The notes under the pieces were generated by a model, which was given only the letters and a program-made list of their open reading frames with translations, made no database searches and was not told where the DNA came from. A program made the translations under genes and the position numbers. A stretch of DNA of 64,000 nucleotides from Ovoidimarina sp038744785 (lineage in GTDB: Bacteria > Pseudomonadota > Alphaproteobacteria > Rhodobacterales > Rhodobacteraceae), in the NCBI GenBank assembly GCA_038744785.1, contig JBCDLX010000022.1:1-64000 (forward strand), in the 5' to 3' direction. Shown piece after piece: positions 45,241-54,234 of the stretch (position 1 is its first letter; each line of letters begins with the position of its first letter).

Positions 45241-46554
45241 CTAGCGGTAGGCGTGAAGCTGCCCGTTGCCGGAAACGACATAGAGAGTACCCCCGACCAC
45301 GGCCGGAAGTGATGCGGCACCACCGGGAACCTCGACAGCCCCGACAAGTGCGCCCGTCTGGGGACTAAAAAGCCGCATCTGACCGTCCCCCGAGACCACC
45401 ACAAGACGACTTCCGGCGAGTGTCGGCCCGTAGTGGTCAAAAATCGCCTCGCGGCGGCGCGGACGCTCCTTCACGAAGTACGGCAGCTCCACGGACCAGA
45501 CCAGTGCGCCCGTTGCGGCATCGAGGCGCACCAGTTCATTTCGATCCGAAATAACAAAAGCCGAACCGCCAGCGACAACTGGCGGACCAAGCGCGCCATA
45601 ATCCGCCGTCCAGAGCCGCTCGCCTGACGCGACTTCAAGCGCCATGGTCCGCCCAGAGGGATTGCCTGTATAGATCGTATCGCCAACGATCACTGGATCA
45701 CCTGTGACATCGGTAATCCTTGCATAGACGCGGCCAAGGCGTCGGCCCGAGACAGACGTGTTCCAGATTCGCAAACCCGATTGCCTGAAAACCGACAAGA
45801 GCTCACCCGAGTTCAGGGGTAAATACACACGCCCCGCTGAAACTGCCGGAGATCCACCGCCGACGACGCCTGATGGGCTTGGCAAGCCAGCGGTCTCCCA
45901 CTGCACGCGACCGGTGCGCGCATCCACCGCCCAGCCGCGACTATCAGTGGAAACCACGAAAACAGTACCGCCATCCACCGTTGGCGCAGATGATGATGCG
46001 GCCCCAAGACGTTGTACCCAGATCTCGGCCCCGTTAGACGCATCAAGCGCCGTCAACCGCCCAAATCCTGTGGTGACAAAGATCCGGGTTCCGTCGGTCG
46101 CAAGCCCGCCCCCCGAGGCGTCGTCTTCACGCTCGTTCAGTGGTGTCAGATCGACGGACCAAAGCGTCTGGCCATTTGCAGACGTTGCCGTGACCGTCGC
46201 GCGGCTGTCGAGCGTAAAGATGCGACCGCCTGTAACGACTGGGTCTGCTGTAATCCTGTGCCGACGGTCGTTACCTGATCCGATCGGACGGCTCCATATC
46301 AGCTGCGGGTTTCCTGACAGGGCCGCGTTAGGCGGGCGGTTAACCGGATTGGCGGCCCGGTGCGTCCATGACGTGGTCCGCTGCTGAGCCGGAGCAGAAA
46401 ATGCCGTTGAACGACTCGCTGTCGTTTCGGTAGGGGGTAGATCCAACGGCGCTCGCAGATCTAACCGTTCGCCAACCAAGATGTTTTCACGGGTGCAACC
46501 TGCCAGCGCGAGCGCAATACATAAGCCTGCGAGCGCCGCCCATCTGCCAGTCAT
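45241..46554 (-). CDS. bamB: Outer membrane assembly lipoprotein BamB-like
   Basis: The 437-residue protein begins MTGRWAALAGLCIALALAGC, a lipoprotein signal with lipobox LALAGC. The rest is an eight-bladed PQQ-type beta-propeller, with repeats such as VTATSANGQTLWSVDL, LTALDASNGAEIWVQRL and WAVDARTGRVQWE. BamB supports beta-barrel insertion into the outer membrane. It is placed between the TPR gene and der, a conserved trio. Confidence 0.92.
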   Translation of the reverse strand: MTGRWAALAGLCIALALAGCTRENILVGERLDLRAPLDLPPTETTASRSTAFSAPAQQRTTSWTHRAANPVNRPPNAALSGNPQLIWSRPIGSGNDRRHRITADPVVTGGRIFTLDSRATVTATSANGQTLWSVDLTPLNEREDDASGGGLATDGTRIFVTTGFGRLTALDASNGAEIWVQRLGAASSSAPTVDGGTVFVVSTDSRGWAVDARTGRVQWETAGLPSPSGVVGGGSPAVSAGRVYLPLNSGELLSVFRQSGLRIWNTSVSGRRLGRVYARITDVTGDPVIVGDTIYTGNPSGRTMALEVASGERLWTADYGALGPPVVAGGSAFVISDRNELVRLDAATGALVWSVELPYFVKERPRRREAIFDHYGPTLAGSRLVVVSGDGQMRLFSPQTGALVGAVEVPGGAASLPAVVGGTLYVVSGNGQLHAYR

Positions 46555-46593
46555 GCGTCAGCCCTTCCTTGTCCCCGTGGCGCCATTGTGCGG

Positions 46594-47250
46594 TTATCCC
46601 GCCTCCACTTCACCGCCAAGGGCTACAATCAACTGCGAGACCCTATTGCGCAAGCCTTGGGTTGCTTCCGCGTCCGACAAAAGATCCGTCAGAACCTGGA
46701 GCGCGGCCTCGGTGTCGCCTGCCGCGACATGGGCGTGCGCCGTCGCCTCTAACGCCAAGGGCCGGTAAGGTGCGCCCGGGATCGTCAGCCCCGACAGCCG
46801 CGACAGCCGCTCATCCGGTGGTAGCGCATCGCCGCGTAGCGTGACCGCCTTCAGTGCGGCCAGATCACGATAAACCTGCGCCACGTCAGGGTCGGCTGCA
46901 AGCGCGTCAAGCCGGTCCAGCGCCGCCGCGCGCGATGTCGGATCGTCTTCGGCCTGTGCAGCGGCGAGCATTGCAAGAAGTGCAGCCGCATCCGCCTCTG
47001 CTTCAATCCCGGCAAGCGTTGTGGCCCGTGCACCGGGTGTATCGGCTTCAAGCGCGGCCAGTACCGCGTCCCCGCGCGCTTCGGCGTCGGATCGTGCTTG
47101 CGCCTTACGCCATTCGTTGATCGCCGCTCCGCCGACAAGCGCAACCACGGCCACTACGGCGATCCAGCCGTATTTGCGCAAGTAGCCGAACAGTTTGTCG
47201 CGGCGGACCTCCTCGGTGACTTCGTTGATGAAACTGTCTTCGCTTGCCAC
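46594..47250 (-). CDS. TPR/YfgM-like membrane protein
   Basis: The protein has about 218 residues if read from GTG 47250 (VASEDSFINEVTEEVRRDK), which matches the usual start of the family. An ATG at 47271 would add seven residues. One membrane span (YGWIAVVAVVALVGGAAI) is followed by periplasmic TPR-like helices. YfgM-type proteins assist Sec-dependent secretion and BAM chaperoning. It heads the bamB-der group. Confidence 0.87.
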   Translation of the reverse strand: MASEDSFINEVTEEVRRDKLFGYLRKYGWIAVVAVVALVGGAAINEWRKAQARSDAEARGDAVLAALEADTPGARATTLAGIEAEADAAALLAMLAAAQAEDDPTSRAAALDRLDALAADPDVAQVYRDLAALKAVTLRGDALPPDERLSRLSGLTIPGAPYRPLALEATAHAHVAAGDTEAALQVLTDLLSDAEATQGLRNRVSQLIVALGGEVEAG

Positions 47251-47534
47251 GTTTGTCTCGCCCCGCTGCATCAAGTCGCGCCCTGATACCCGCAACACCC
47301 CCCTTGGGACAAGGCTGCATAGGGCATTGTCAGACAACACGATTGAGCGCAGATCCGCTGCACGCGACCGCAATCAGACTTGCAGGTATCGGCACGATGG
47401 ATTAAATTGAACTGAACGGTTCAGATTACTTCGGCGATCCAGTTGCGCTTTCGACGCGTATCAGGAACGAAGCCAACGAGCCGAAGTGCACGAATTGGAG
47501 CTGACGACCTGTCGTTCAGCAAGAAAGACTGACG

Positions 47535-49193
47535 ATGAGACTTATTTCTATTCTGACCGCGGCAGTGGTCATTGTCGCCCTCTATTTCTTCGTTTTGCAG
47601 CGCGATGCGCTGTTTTCGCTATCAGGGCGCGACGCATCCGAACCAACCGTTGCGTCAAGCGAGGAGGACGCTCCCGCCGCCGAGCCCGAAGACGCAACAC
47701 AGAGGATCTCAGTCGTCGCAAGACGGTCGCTCGCCGATCAGGTGGACAGTGCAGTGATTCTAAGGGGCCGCACAGAAGCCGCACGGCAAGTCGACGTCCG
47801 CGCGGAGACCTCGGGCCGGGTGATCAGCGAACCTCTGCGCAGAGGTGCCTACGTCGAAGCAGGCGAATTGCTTTGTCGCATTGATCCTGGCACGCGCGAA
47901 GTCGATCTTGCCGAAGCAAAGGCGTTGTTGGCTGAGGCACAATCCCGGCTTCCGGAATCCGAAGCCCGTTTGGCTGAAGCCCGCGCTGCCCTGCCTGCCG
48001 CCCAGGCCCTGATCACCGAAGCCCGAGCCCGCGTGCCCGAGGCCGAGGCACGCCTTTCGGAGGCAAAAGCTGGCCTTCCCGCCGCCCAAGCGGACCTTTT
48101 GCAAGCCGAAGCAGGCGTACCGGCCGCTGAAGCTGCGCTGGTCGAGGCCCGCACTCGTTTGCCCGAAGCCGAAGCCCGGGTGATCGAGGCCGACGCGAGG
48201 TTCCGTGAAGCGATGATAAATGTGAATGCCGCAAGCCGGCTAAGCGAAGGTGGATTCGCCTCGGATACCCGCGTGGCCTCTGCTGAAGCAGCCCGCGAGG
48301 CCGCGCGGGCGCAGATTCAATCCGCGAATTCACAGATCGAAGGCGCAAGGGCCGGCATTCAATCCGCCGTTTCCGCCGTCGAGGGCGCGAAGTCCGAGGT
48401 CGAAACGGCTCGTAGCCGCATTGAGGGTGCACGTGCCTCGATCGCATCAGCAGAAAGCCAAGTCGAAGGGGCGGAAGCCGGAGTGATCTCGGCCGAATCC
48501 TCGCTCGAAGGCGCGCGGGCCAGCATCCAGTCCGCGGTCTCGGGTGTTGAAGCCGCCAAGGCGGGCATCCAATCTGCCGAAGCGGCGGTCGCGGCCGCCG
48601 AGCGGGAACTGGAGCGCTTGGAAATCCTTGCGCCTTTTGGCGGGCTTCTGGAATCCGACGCAGCCGAACTTGGCGCGCTACTGCAGCCCGGATCATTGTG
48701 TGCAACAGTGATCCAGCTCAACCCCCTAAAACTTGTGGGCTTTGTCCCTGAGACACAGGTTGATCGCGTAACCCTTGGCGCGGCAGCCAGTGCGCGTCTG
48801 GCGTCGGGTCGCGAGGTGCTGGGCCGTGTGTCGTTTCTGTCCCGCTCTGCCGATCCGAACACCCGGACGTTCCGCGTCGAGGTTCGAGTCGAAAACAGTG
48901 AAGAAACGATCCGCGACGGTCAAACGGCTGAAATTATTGTCGCCTCGGACGGCGCAGAGGCGCATCTTTTGCCGCAATCTGCACTGACGCTCGATAATGA
49001 TGGGCGGCTTGGCGTTCGGGTGGTTGCGGAAAACAAGACCGCTGCCTTTGCACCGATTTCCGTCTTGCGCGACTCGGTTGAAGGAATATGGGTGACGGGG
49101 CTGGGTGAAAGTGCTGATGTTATTGTTGTCGGACAGGAGTATGTGACCGATGGTGTTCCGGTCGAACCCACTTATCAGGGAGCCGTAGAATGA
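47535..49193 (+). CDS. RND efflux periplasmic adaptor with very long coiled-coil hairpin
   Basis: The 552-residue membrane fusion protein has an N-terminal anchor (ISILTAAVVIVALYFFV) and a split biotinyl-lipoyl domain (about 80-120 and 362-395: RAETSGRVISEPL, APFGGLLESDAAEL). Beta-barrel and proximal domains come after. Between the lipoyl halves lies a helical hairpin of about 240 residues (124-362). It is made of short repeats like LPEAEARL, LPAAQA and IEGARAGIQSA. This is longer than in AcrA-type adaptors. It overlaps the RND pump gene by 4 nt. Confidence 0.9.
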   Translation: MRLISILTAAVVIVALYFFVLQRDALFSLSGRDASEPTVASSEEDAPAAEPEDATQRISVVARRSLADQVDSAVILRGRTEAARQVDVRAETSGRVISEPLRRGAYVEAGELLCRIDPGTREVDLAEAKALLAEAQSRLPESEARLAEARAALPAAQALITEARARVPEAEARLSEAKAGLPAAQADLLQAEAGVPAAEAALVEARTRLPEAEARVIEADARFREAMINVNAASRLSEGGFASDTRVASAEAAREAARAQIQSANSQIEGARAGIQSAVSAVEGAKSEVETARSRIEGARASIASAESQVEGAEAGVISAESSLEGARASIQSAVSGVEAAKAGIQSAEAAVAAAERELERLEILAPFGGLLESDAAELGALLQPGSLCATVIQLNPLKLVGFVPETQVDRVTLGAAASARLASGREVLGRVSFLSRSADPNTRTFRVEVRVENSEETIRDGQTAEIIVASDGAEAHLLPQSALTLDNDGRLGVRVVAENKTAAFAPISVLRDSVEGIWVTGLGESADVIVVGQEYVTDGVPVEPTYQGAVE

Positions 49194-52100
49194 CGGGTAT
49201 CGTCGACTGGGCCGCCGGTCGGGCCCGGATGATCATTGCGTTTATCATCCTGTCGCTTCTGGCCGGAGGCTTCAGCTATGTCGGCCTTCCGAAAGAGGGC
49301 GAGCCCGATATTGAAATCCCTGCGCTGGTTGTGTCGGTTCCCTTTCCGGGAATCTCGACGGAAGATTCCGAGAAGCTGATCGTAAAGCCGATGGAGACCG
49401 AGCTCTCCGATCTCGACGGCCTGAAAGAGATGCTCGGGACCGCCGCCGAAGGCTATGCCAACGTTGTGCTAGAGTTCGACTTCGGCTGGGACAAGACAAA
49501 GATTATGGCCGATGTCCGCGATCGGATGGACGCGGCGGAAGCAGAGTTCCCGGATGGATTCGAACGCTACTCGATTTCCGAGATCAACTTCTCGGAGTTC
49601 CCGATCATCATCGTAAACCTGTCTGGCCCGGTCCCAGAACGCACGCTGTTGCGGATCGCCAAGGACTTGCAAGACAGGCTCGAAGGTTTGGAGCCGGTCC
49701 TGGACGCGGAGCTTGCAGGCCACCGCGATGAGATGCTTGAGGTCGTGATCGACCCATTGCGTCTTGAAGCCTACAATATCACCGCGGATGAGTTGGTCGA
49801 GGTCGTCGTTAACAATAACCAACTGATCGCAGCGGGCGAGATTGAGTCAGCAACCGGCGCGTTCGGCGTGAAGATCCCAGCCTCGTACAGCGAGCCCCGT
49901 GACGTCTTCAACCTTCCGGTCAAGGTGGACGGCGACCGGGTTGTAACGCTTGGCGATCTGACCGACATCCGACTGACGTTCGAAGACCGCGACGGCACCG
50001 CCCGCTTCAACGGCGAGAACACTGTCGCGCTGCAGGTCGTGAAGCGGAAAGGCTTCAACATCATTGACACGGCCGAATTGATAAAGGCCGAGGTCGCCGC
50101 CGAGCGGGCGACGTGGCCCGTGGAGTTGCAAACGGCCATCGAGGTTGGAACGTCGAATGACCACAGCCGGATCATCAAGTCGATGGTGAGTCAGCTTGAA
50201 GGTTCGGTTCTGACGGCGGTTGCGCTTGTGATGATTGTCGTATTGGCCGCTCTAGGTTCGCGTTCTGCGCTGCTTGTGGGGTTCGCTATTCCAACCTCGT
50301 TCCTTCTTTGTTTCGCGTTCCTCGCGGTCATGGAAGTTGCAGTGTCAAATATCGTAATGTTCGGGTTGATCCTTGCAGTCGGCATGCTTGTCGATGGCGC
50401 AATTGTTGTGGTCGAGTATGCCGACCGGCGCATCCGCGAAGGATCGGGTCCGATGCGCGCGTATGTCGAGGCGGCAAAACGCATGTTCTGGCCCATTGTT
50501 TCGTCCACCGCGACGACGCTTTGTGCATTCCTGCCTATGCTGTTCTGGCCCGGTGTTCCCGGCCAGTTTATGGGCATGCTACCAGTGACCTTGATCTTCG
50601 TTCTGTCCGCGTCGCTTGTGGTGGCCCTGATCTATCTGCCTGTAATGGGCGGCGTCGCGGGCCGGATGAGCCGTAGCTTTGAAGGGGGGTCGACCTGGCT
50701 GAAGGCGCGGCTTCCATGGTGGGCCTGTGCTGCATTGGTGCCGGTTTCGCTCTACGCAATGTTCCTCGGGGCGATGCAAATCCTGAACCCTGGCTACCTA
50801 TTGCCAGAAGGGGTCGGGTTCGCCGCCACTTTCTTCGGGATTATTTTGTTTCTTGGCGCGGCGGTCGCCTCGTCCGTCACGCTCGGCGCCGCCCGGATCG
50901 AACGCCACCGCCAACGGATTGATGGGGGCTATCGCCGGACTGCCTTTGGGCGGTTCATTCGCTTAATCGCCGGAAACCCCGTGATGCCTCTTGTGGCGAT
51001 TGCAGCAGTAGTTGGCTTCGTCATCGCGACGTTCGGATACTATGGTCAGAACAACAATGGTGTTGAGTTCTTTGTCGAGAACGAGCCCGAGCAGGCCATC
51101 GTCTACGTTCGAGCACGCGGCAACCTGTCAGTCGACGAGAAAGACGCCTTGGTGCGTCAGGTCGAGAATGTGATATTGGAAATCGATGGCATCGATTCCG
51201 CATTTGCTTTTGCAGGTGCCGGGGGGTTGAACAACAATACCGGCGGCGCCAGTGGTCCGCGTGACACGATCGGACAAGTCCAGATCGAACTTATCCCCTG
51301 GGAAGACCGACCAACCACCCAGGTTCCTATGCAGATCCTTGGAATGGATGGAATATTTGGCATTCCTTTCACGCGGACCATTGTCGACCCTGTTTATGAT
51401 GGCGACGCGGTTCTGAATGTCCTTCAGACCCGGATGAACGAGATCCCCGGTATATACACAGAGATCCTGAACCTTGCCCAAGGTCCGGCGCAGGGCAAGC
51501 CAGTGCATCTGCGGCTTAAGGGTGACGACCCTGCAGCCTTGCGCGAGGCCGTGGCCATTGCACGCGACAAGTTCGAGGCAACCGAGGGACTGATTGACAT
51601 CGAGGATACACGGCCACTGCCGGGTATCGACTGGCAAATCGACGTCGATGTGGAACAAGCAGGACGTTATGGCGCCGATGTTGCCACTGTCGGGGCAATG
51701 ATCCAGCTCGTGACTCGGGGTATTCTTCTGGACACGATGCGGGTGGACAGCTCGGATGAAGAGATCGACATTCGCGTGCGCCTGCCAGAAGAGGACAGGG
51801 TCCTAACCACACTCGATTCCTTGCGCATCCGCACCAATGATGGGCTGGTGCCATTGTCGAACTTCATTACACGCGCCCCGGTTGACCGGCTGGCACAGAT
51901 AGATCGGGTCGACCAGTCCCGCTACCTTGACGTGAAGGCAGATGTCACTGCGGGTCTTGTGACCGAAGCTGGGGTCCCGATGAACCCGAATGAGCGGATC
52001 GCGTATATAACCGATTGGATCGAAAGCGAAAGACCCCTGCCCTTTGGGATCGACTGGGAATGGACAGGCGACCAGGAGGATCAGGAGGAATCCGGACAAT

Positions 52101-52819
52101 TCTTGATGTCGGCTTTTGCGGGGGCCCTTGGCCTAATGTTCATCATCCTGCTTGCGCAGTTCAATTCTTTCTACAACGCAATACTTGTGCTTCTGGCCGT
52201 CGTGCTATCGACCACCGGCGTCCTGATCGGAATGCTGGTCTGGAATCAGCCGTTTTCGATCATCATGACCGGGACCGGCATCGTCGCACTTGCGGGTATC
52301 GTGGTGAACAATAACATCGTGCTGATTGATACCTATCAGGAATTCTCGCGTTATATGCCCCGGATCGAGGCGATCGTGAGGACTGCAGAACAGCGCATAC
52401 GTCCGGTGCTTTTGACGACGATCACCACGATGGCGGGTCTAGCACCCATGATGTTCGGACTGTCTTTGGACTTCATTGGTGGCGGATACTCGATCGACAG
52501 CCCGACAGCGCTTTGGTGGAAACAGCTTGCGACGGCGGTTGTGTTCGGCCTTGGTATTGCGACCGTCCTTACGCTGGTTTTCACACCTTCAATGCTGGCT
52601 CTCAGGGTCTGGGTGGTCACCTATGCCAAGTGGATTGCACGTGCTTTGGAACGACTCAGCATGGGCCGGGCCAGCCGCGCGGCGCAAGACTGGGCGCTAC
52701 AGCGTGCTGCGCGCCGGATTGCCGCTCCGGAAATCCTGTGGGACACCGCGCCTCAGCCGGTCGAGGAGGAAGCGATCATCGACCCCACGCCTGCTGCACC
52801 GCTGCGCGCGGCCGAGTAG
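49190..52819 (+). CDS. RND-family efflux transporter permease
   Basis: The 1209-residue inner-membrane pump uses proton flow to export substrates through the adaptor encoded just before it. The first span and porter domain are normal. TM4 reads GLILAVGMLVDGAIVVVEYADR, with one Asp (D402) where drug pumps have two. After TM6 there are two extra hydrophobic segments (about 510-531 and 541-563) before TM7 at about 600, so 14 spans are predicted instead of 12. No outer-membrane channel gene is next to it. Substrate unknown. Confidence 0.93.
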   Translation: MTGIVDWAAGRARMIIAFIILSLLAGGFSYVGLPKEGEPDIEIPALVVSVPFPGISTEDSEKLIVKPMETELSDLDGLKEMLGTAAEGYANVVLEFDFGWDKTKIMADVRDRMDAAEAEFPDGFERYSISEINFSEFPIIIVNLSGPVPERTLLRIAKDLQDRLEGLEPVLDAELAGHRDEMLEVVIDPLRLEAYNITADELVEVVVNNNQLIAAGEIESATGAFGVKIPASYSEPRDVFNLPVKVDGDRVVTLGDLTDIRLTFEDRDGTARFNGENTVALQVVKRKGFNIIDTAELIKAEVAAERATWPVELQTAIEVGTSNDHSRIIKSMVSQLEGSVLTAVALVMIVVLAALGSRSALLVGFAIPTSFLLCFAFLAVMEVAVSNIVMFGLILAVGMLVDGAIVVVEYADRRIREGSGPMRAYVEAAKRMFWPIVSSTATTLCAFLPMLFWPGVPGQFMGMLPVTLIFVLSASLVVALIYLPVMGGVAGRMSRSFEGGSTWLKARLPWWACAALVPVSLYAMFLGAMQILNPGYLLPEGVGFAATFFGIILFLGAAVASSVTLGAARIERHRQRIDGGYRRTAFGRFIRLIAGNPVMPLVAIAAVVGFVIATFGYYGQNNNGVEFFVENEPEQAIVYVRARGNLSVDEKDALVRQVENVILEIDGIDSAFAFAGAGGLNNNTGGASGPRDTIGQVQIELIPWEDRPTTQVPMQILGMDGIFGIPFTRTIVDPVYDGDAVLNVLQTRMNEIPGIYTEILNLAQGPAQGKPVHLRLKGDDPAALREAVAIARDKFEATEGLIDIEDTRPLPGIDWQIDVDVEQAGRYGADVATVGAMIQLVTRGILLDTMRVDSSDEEIDIRVRLPEEDRVLTTLDSLRIRTNDGLVPLSNFITRAPVDRLAQIDRVDQSRYLDVKADVTAGLVTEAGVPMNPNERIAYITDWIESERPLPFGIDWEWTGDQEDQEESGQFLMSAFAGALGLMFIILLAQFNSFYNAILVLLAVVLSTTGVLIGMLVWNQPFSIIMTGTGIVALAGIVVNNNIVLIDTYQEFSRYMPRIEAIVRTAEQRIRPVLLTTITTMAGLAPMMFGLSLDFIGGGYSIDSPTALWWKQLATAVVFGLGIATVLTLVFTPSMLALRVWVVTYAKWIARALERLSMGRASRAAQDWALQRAARRIAAPEILWDTAPQPVEEEAIIDPTPAAPLRAAE

Positions 52820-52846
52820 GCCGCGCAAGCCGCTTCGCGCAACGGC

Positions 52847-53119
52847 TTACCAGGTCGAGTAACTTTGGCCGCGTCCGTGACGTTGGGATGCCTGCGCGGT
52901 AACGTAAACGAAAAGCGCAAGAAGCCCGCCAAGGCCAATCAGCGAATAAACTGCCACTTCGCGGCCGAACGGCCCGATCAAGAGACTATGAAGGGCGCTG
53001 TCCAGCAAGGACATCGCTGCCGTCCCTTCCAACAACAGATAGAGCGCGCCCGAAGACACATGCGCGGCGAGGACGCCGAAAATTGACAGGACAAAGACGC
53101 TGCGGATCATTGGACGCAT
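52847..53119 (-). CDS. Small membrane protein, unknown
   Basis: The 90-residue protein has two or three hydrophobic segments (IRSVFVLSIFGVLAAHVSS, then LDSALHSLLIGPFG and VYSLIGLGGLLALFVYVTA) and a short polar tail. A GAGG site precedes ATG 53119. It is convergent with the RND pump gene and divergent from the desaturase gene. No known domain is recognised. Confidence 0.65.
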   Translation of the reverse strand: MRPMIRSVFVLSIFGVLAAHVSSGALYLLLEGTAAMSLLDSALHSLLIGPFGREVAVYSLIGLGGLLALFVYVTAQASQRHGRGQSYSTW

Positions 53120-53248
53120 TTTGAGCCTCGCTATCTTGTGTAGCGAAACAATCTACCGGTAAATCCGGCAGAAGTTGGGCAGAACAGGCGGAAGATCCGC
53201 TAAGTGTGGCGGCAAAAGCGCGAAATCTGCCCGCGGAACAAGGGTGCC

Positions 53249-54142
53249 ATGGATCACAAGACCTTCCTGTCTTCGATCACACCAAGGGAAAGGGCGCGTC
53301 TGACAGAGACCGCCGATGGTCCTGGATTGCGGCACCTGGCGGGGCACGCAGGCGCAATCGCGGTGCTGGCGGTTTGGGTCGGCTTGGATCTGCCGTTCTG
53401 GCCATTGGCAATTCTGCCCTTGGGTATCGCCCTCGCTTTTCTGTTCACGCTGCAACACGAATGCACGCACCGAACACCGTTTCGCACGCCTTGGCTGAAT
53501 GAAGCGCTTGGCCATCTGACCGGATTGATCCTGTTCCAGCCATTTGAATGGTTTCGTGCGTTCCATATGGCGCATCACCGCCACACGAACGATCCCGAAC
53601 ATGATCCAGAGTTGGAAGGCTCAAAGAAGCCAGAGACCTGGCGCGCGTTTGTTTGGTATCTCGCAGGCGCAGACTATTGGCGCGCAAAGCTGAGGACGCT
53701 TCTTGTCAATGCCGGTGGCGGGGACGATGCGGAGTACATTTCGGGCCGTGCGCGGCCCCGGATACAGCGGGAAGCCGTTGCAATGCTGGCCGTTTATGTG
53801 TTCCTGGCGGCGTTCACAGTGCTTGTGTCCCCTATCCTGTTCTGGCTTTGGCTATTGCCGCTTCTGGTGGGGTTTCCTGTCCTGCGGCTTTACCTTCTGG
53901 CGGAACACGGGCGATGCCCCGCTGTGGCCGACATGTTCGACAATACAAGGACGACGCTGACGAACCGAACCGTTCGATTCCTCGCGTGGAACATGCCCTA
54001 TCACGCAGAACACCACGCCTGGCCCACGGTTCCGTTTCATCGGCTGCCAGCTCTGCACGAGATTGCCACGCCCCATCTGAAGCGGGTGAGCGATGGCTAT
54101 CTTCGGTTCTCGAAAGAAACTTGGGCCGATCTGCAAGACTAG
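53249..54142 (+). CDS. Fatty-acid desaturase family membrane protein (second)
   Basis: The 297-residue protein starts at ATG 53249 (MDHKTFLSS). It has three histidine clusters: HECTH (about 75), HMAHHRH (about 108) and HAEHH (about 260), and several membrane spans. The box spacing fits the desaturase/hydroxylase superfamily but differs from the enzyme at 40544. The substrate could be a lipid or another hydrophobic molecule. Confidence 0.85.
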   Translation: MDHKTFLSSITPRERARLTETADGPGLRHLAGHAGAIAVLAVWVGLDLPFWPLAILPLGIALAFLFTLQHECTHRTPFRTPWLNEALGHLTGLILFQPFEWFRAFHMAHHRHTNDPEHDPELEGSKKPETWRAFVWYLAGADYWRAKLRTLLVNAGGGDDAEYISGRARPRIQREAVAMLAVYVFLAAFTVLVSPILFWLWLLPLLVGFPVLRLYLLAEHGRCPAVADMFDNTRTTLTNRTVRFLAWNMPYHAEHHAWPTVPFHRLPALHEIATPHLKRVSDGYLRFSKETWADLQD

Positions 54143-54234
54143 CCGCTGGGCGCATCACCTTCCCGTCCACCTCGTAAATTGCCATGTCCACTAACGCCAT
54201 GGTAGTGTCGCGGTGTTTCAAGCGGGGATCTGGA

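Noticed and set aside
47890..48620. Repeated DNA considered as CRISPR or tandem repeat array
   Set aside because: The repetition is in-frame, variable and encodes helical heptads of the RND adaptor; there are no spacers.
48013..48705. 230-codon minus-strand open frame, Arg/Pro rich
   Set aside because: It is the antisense of the repetitive coiled-coil coding region; composition explains it.
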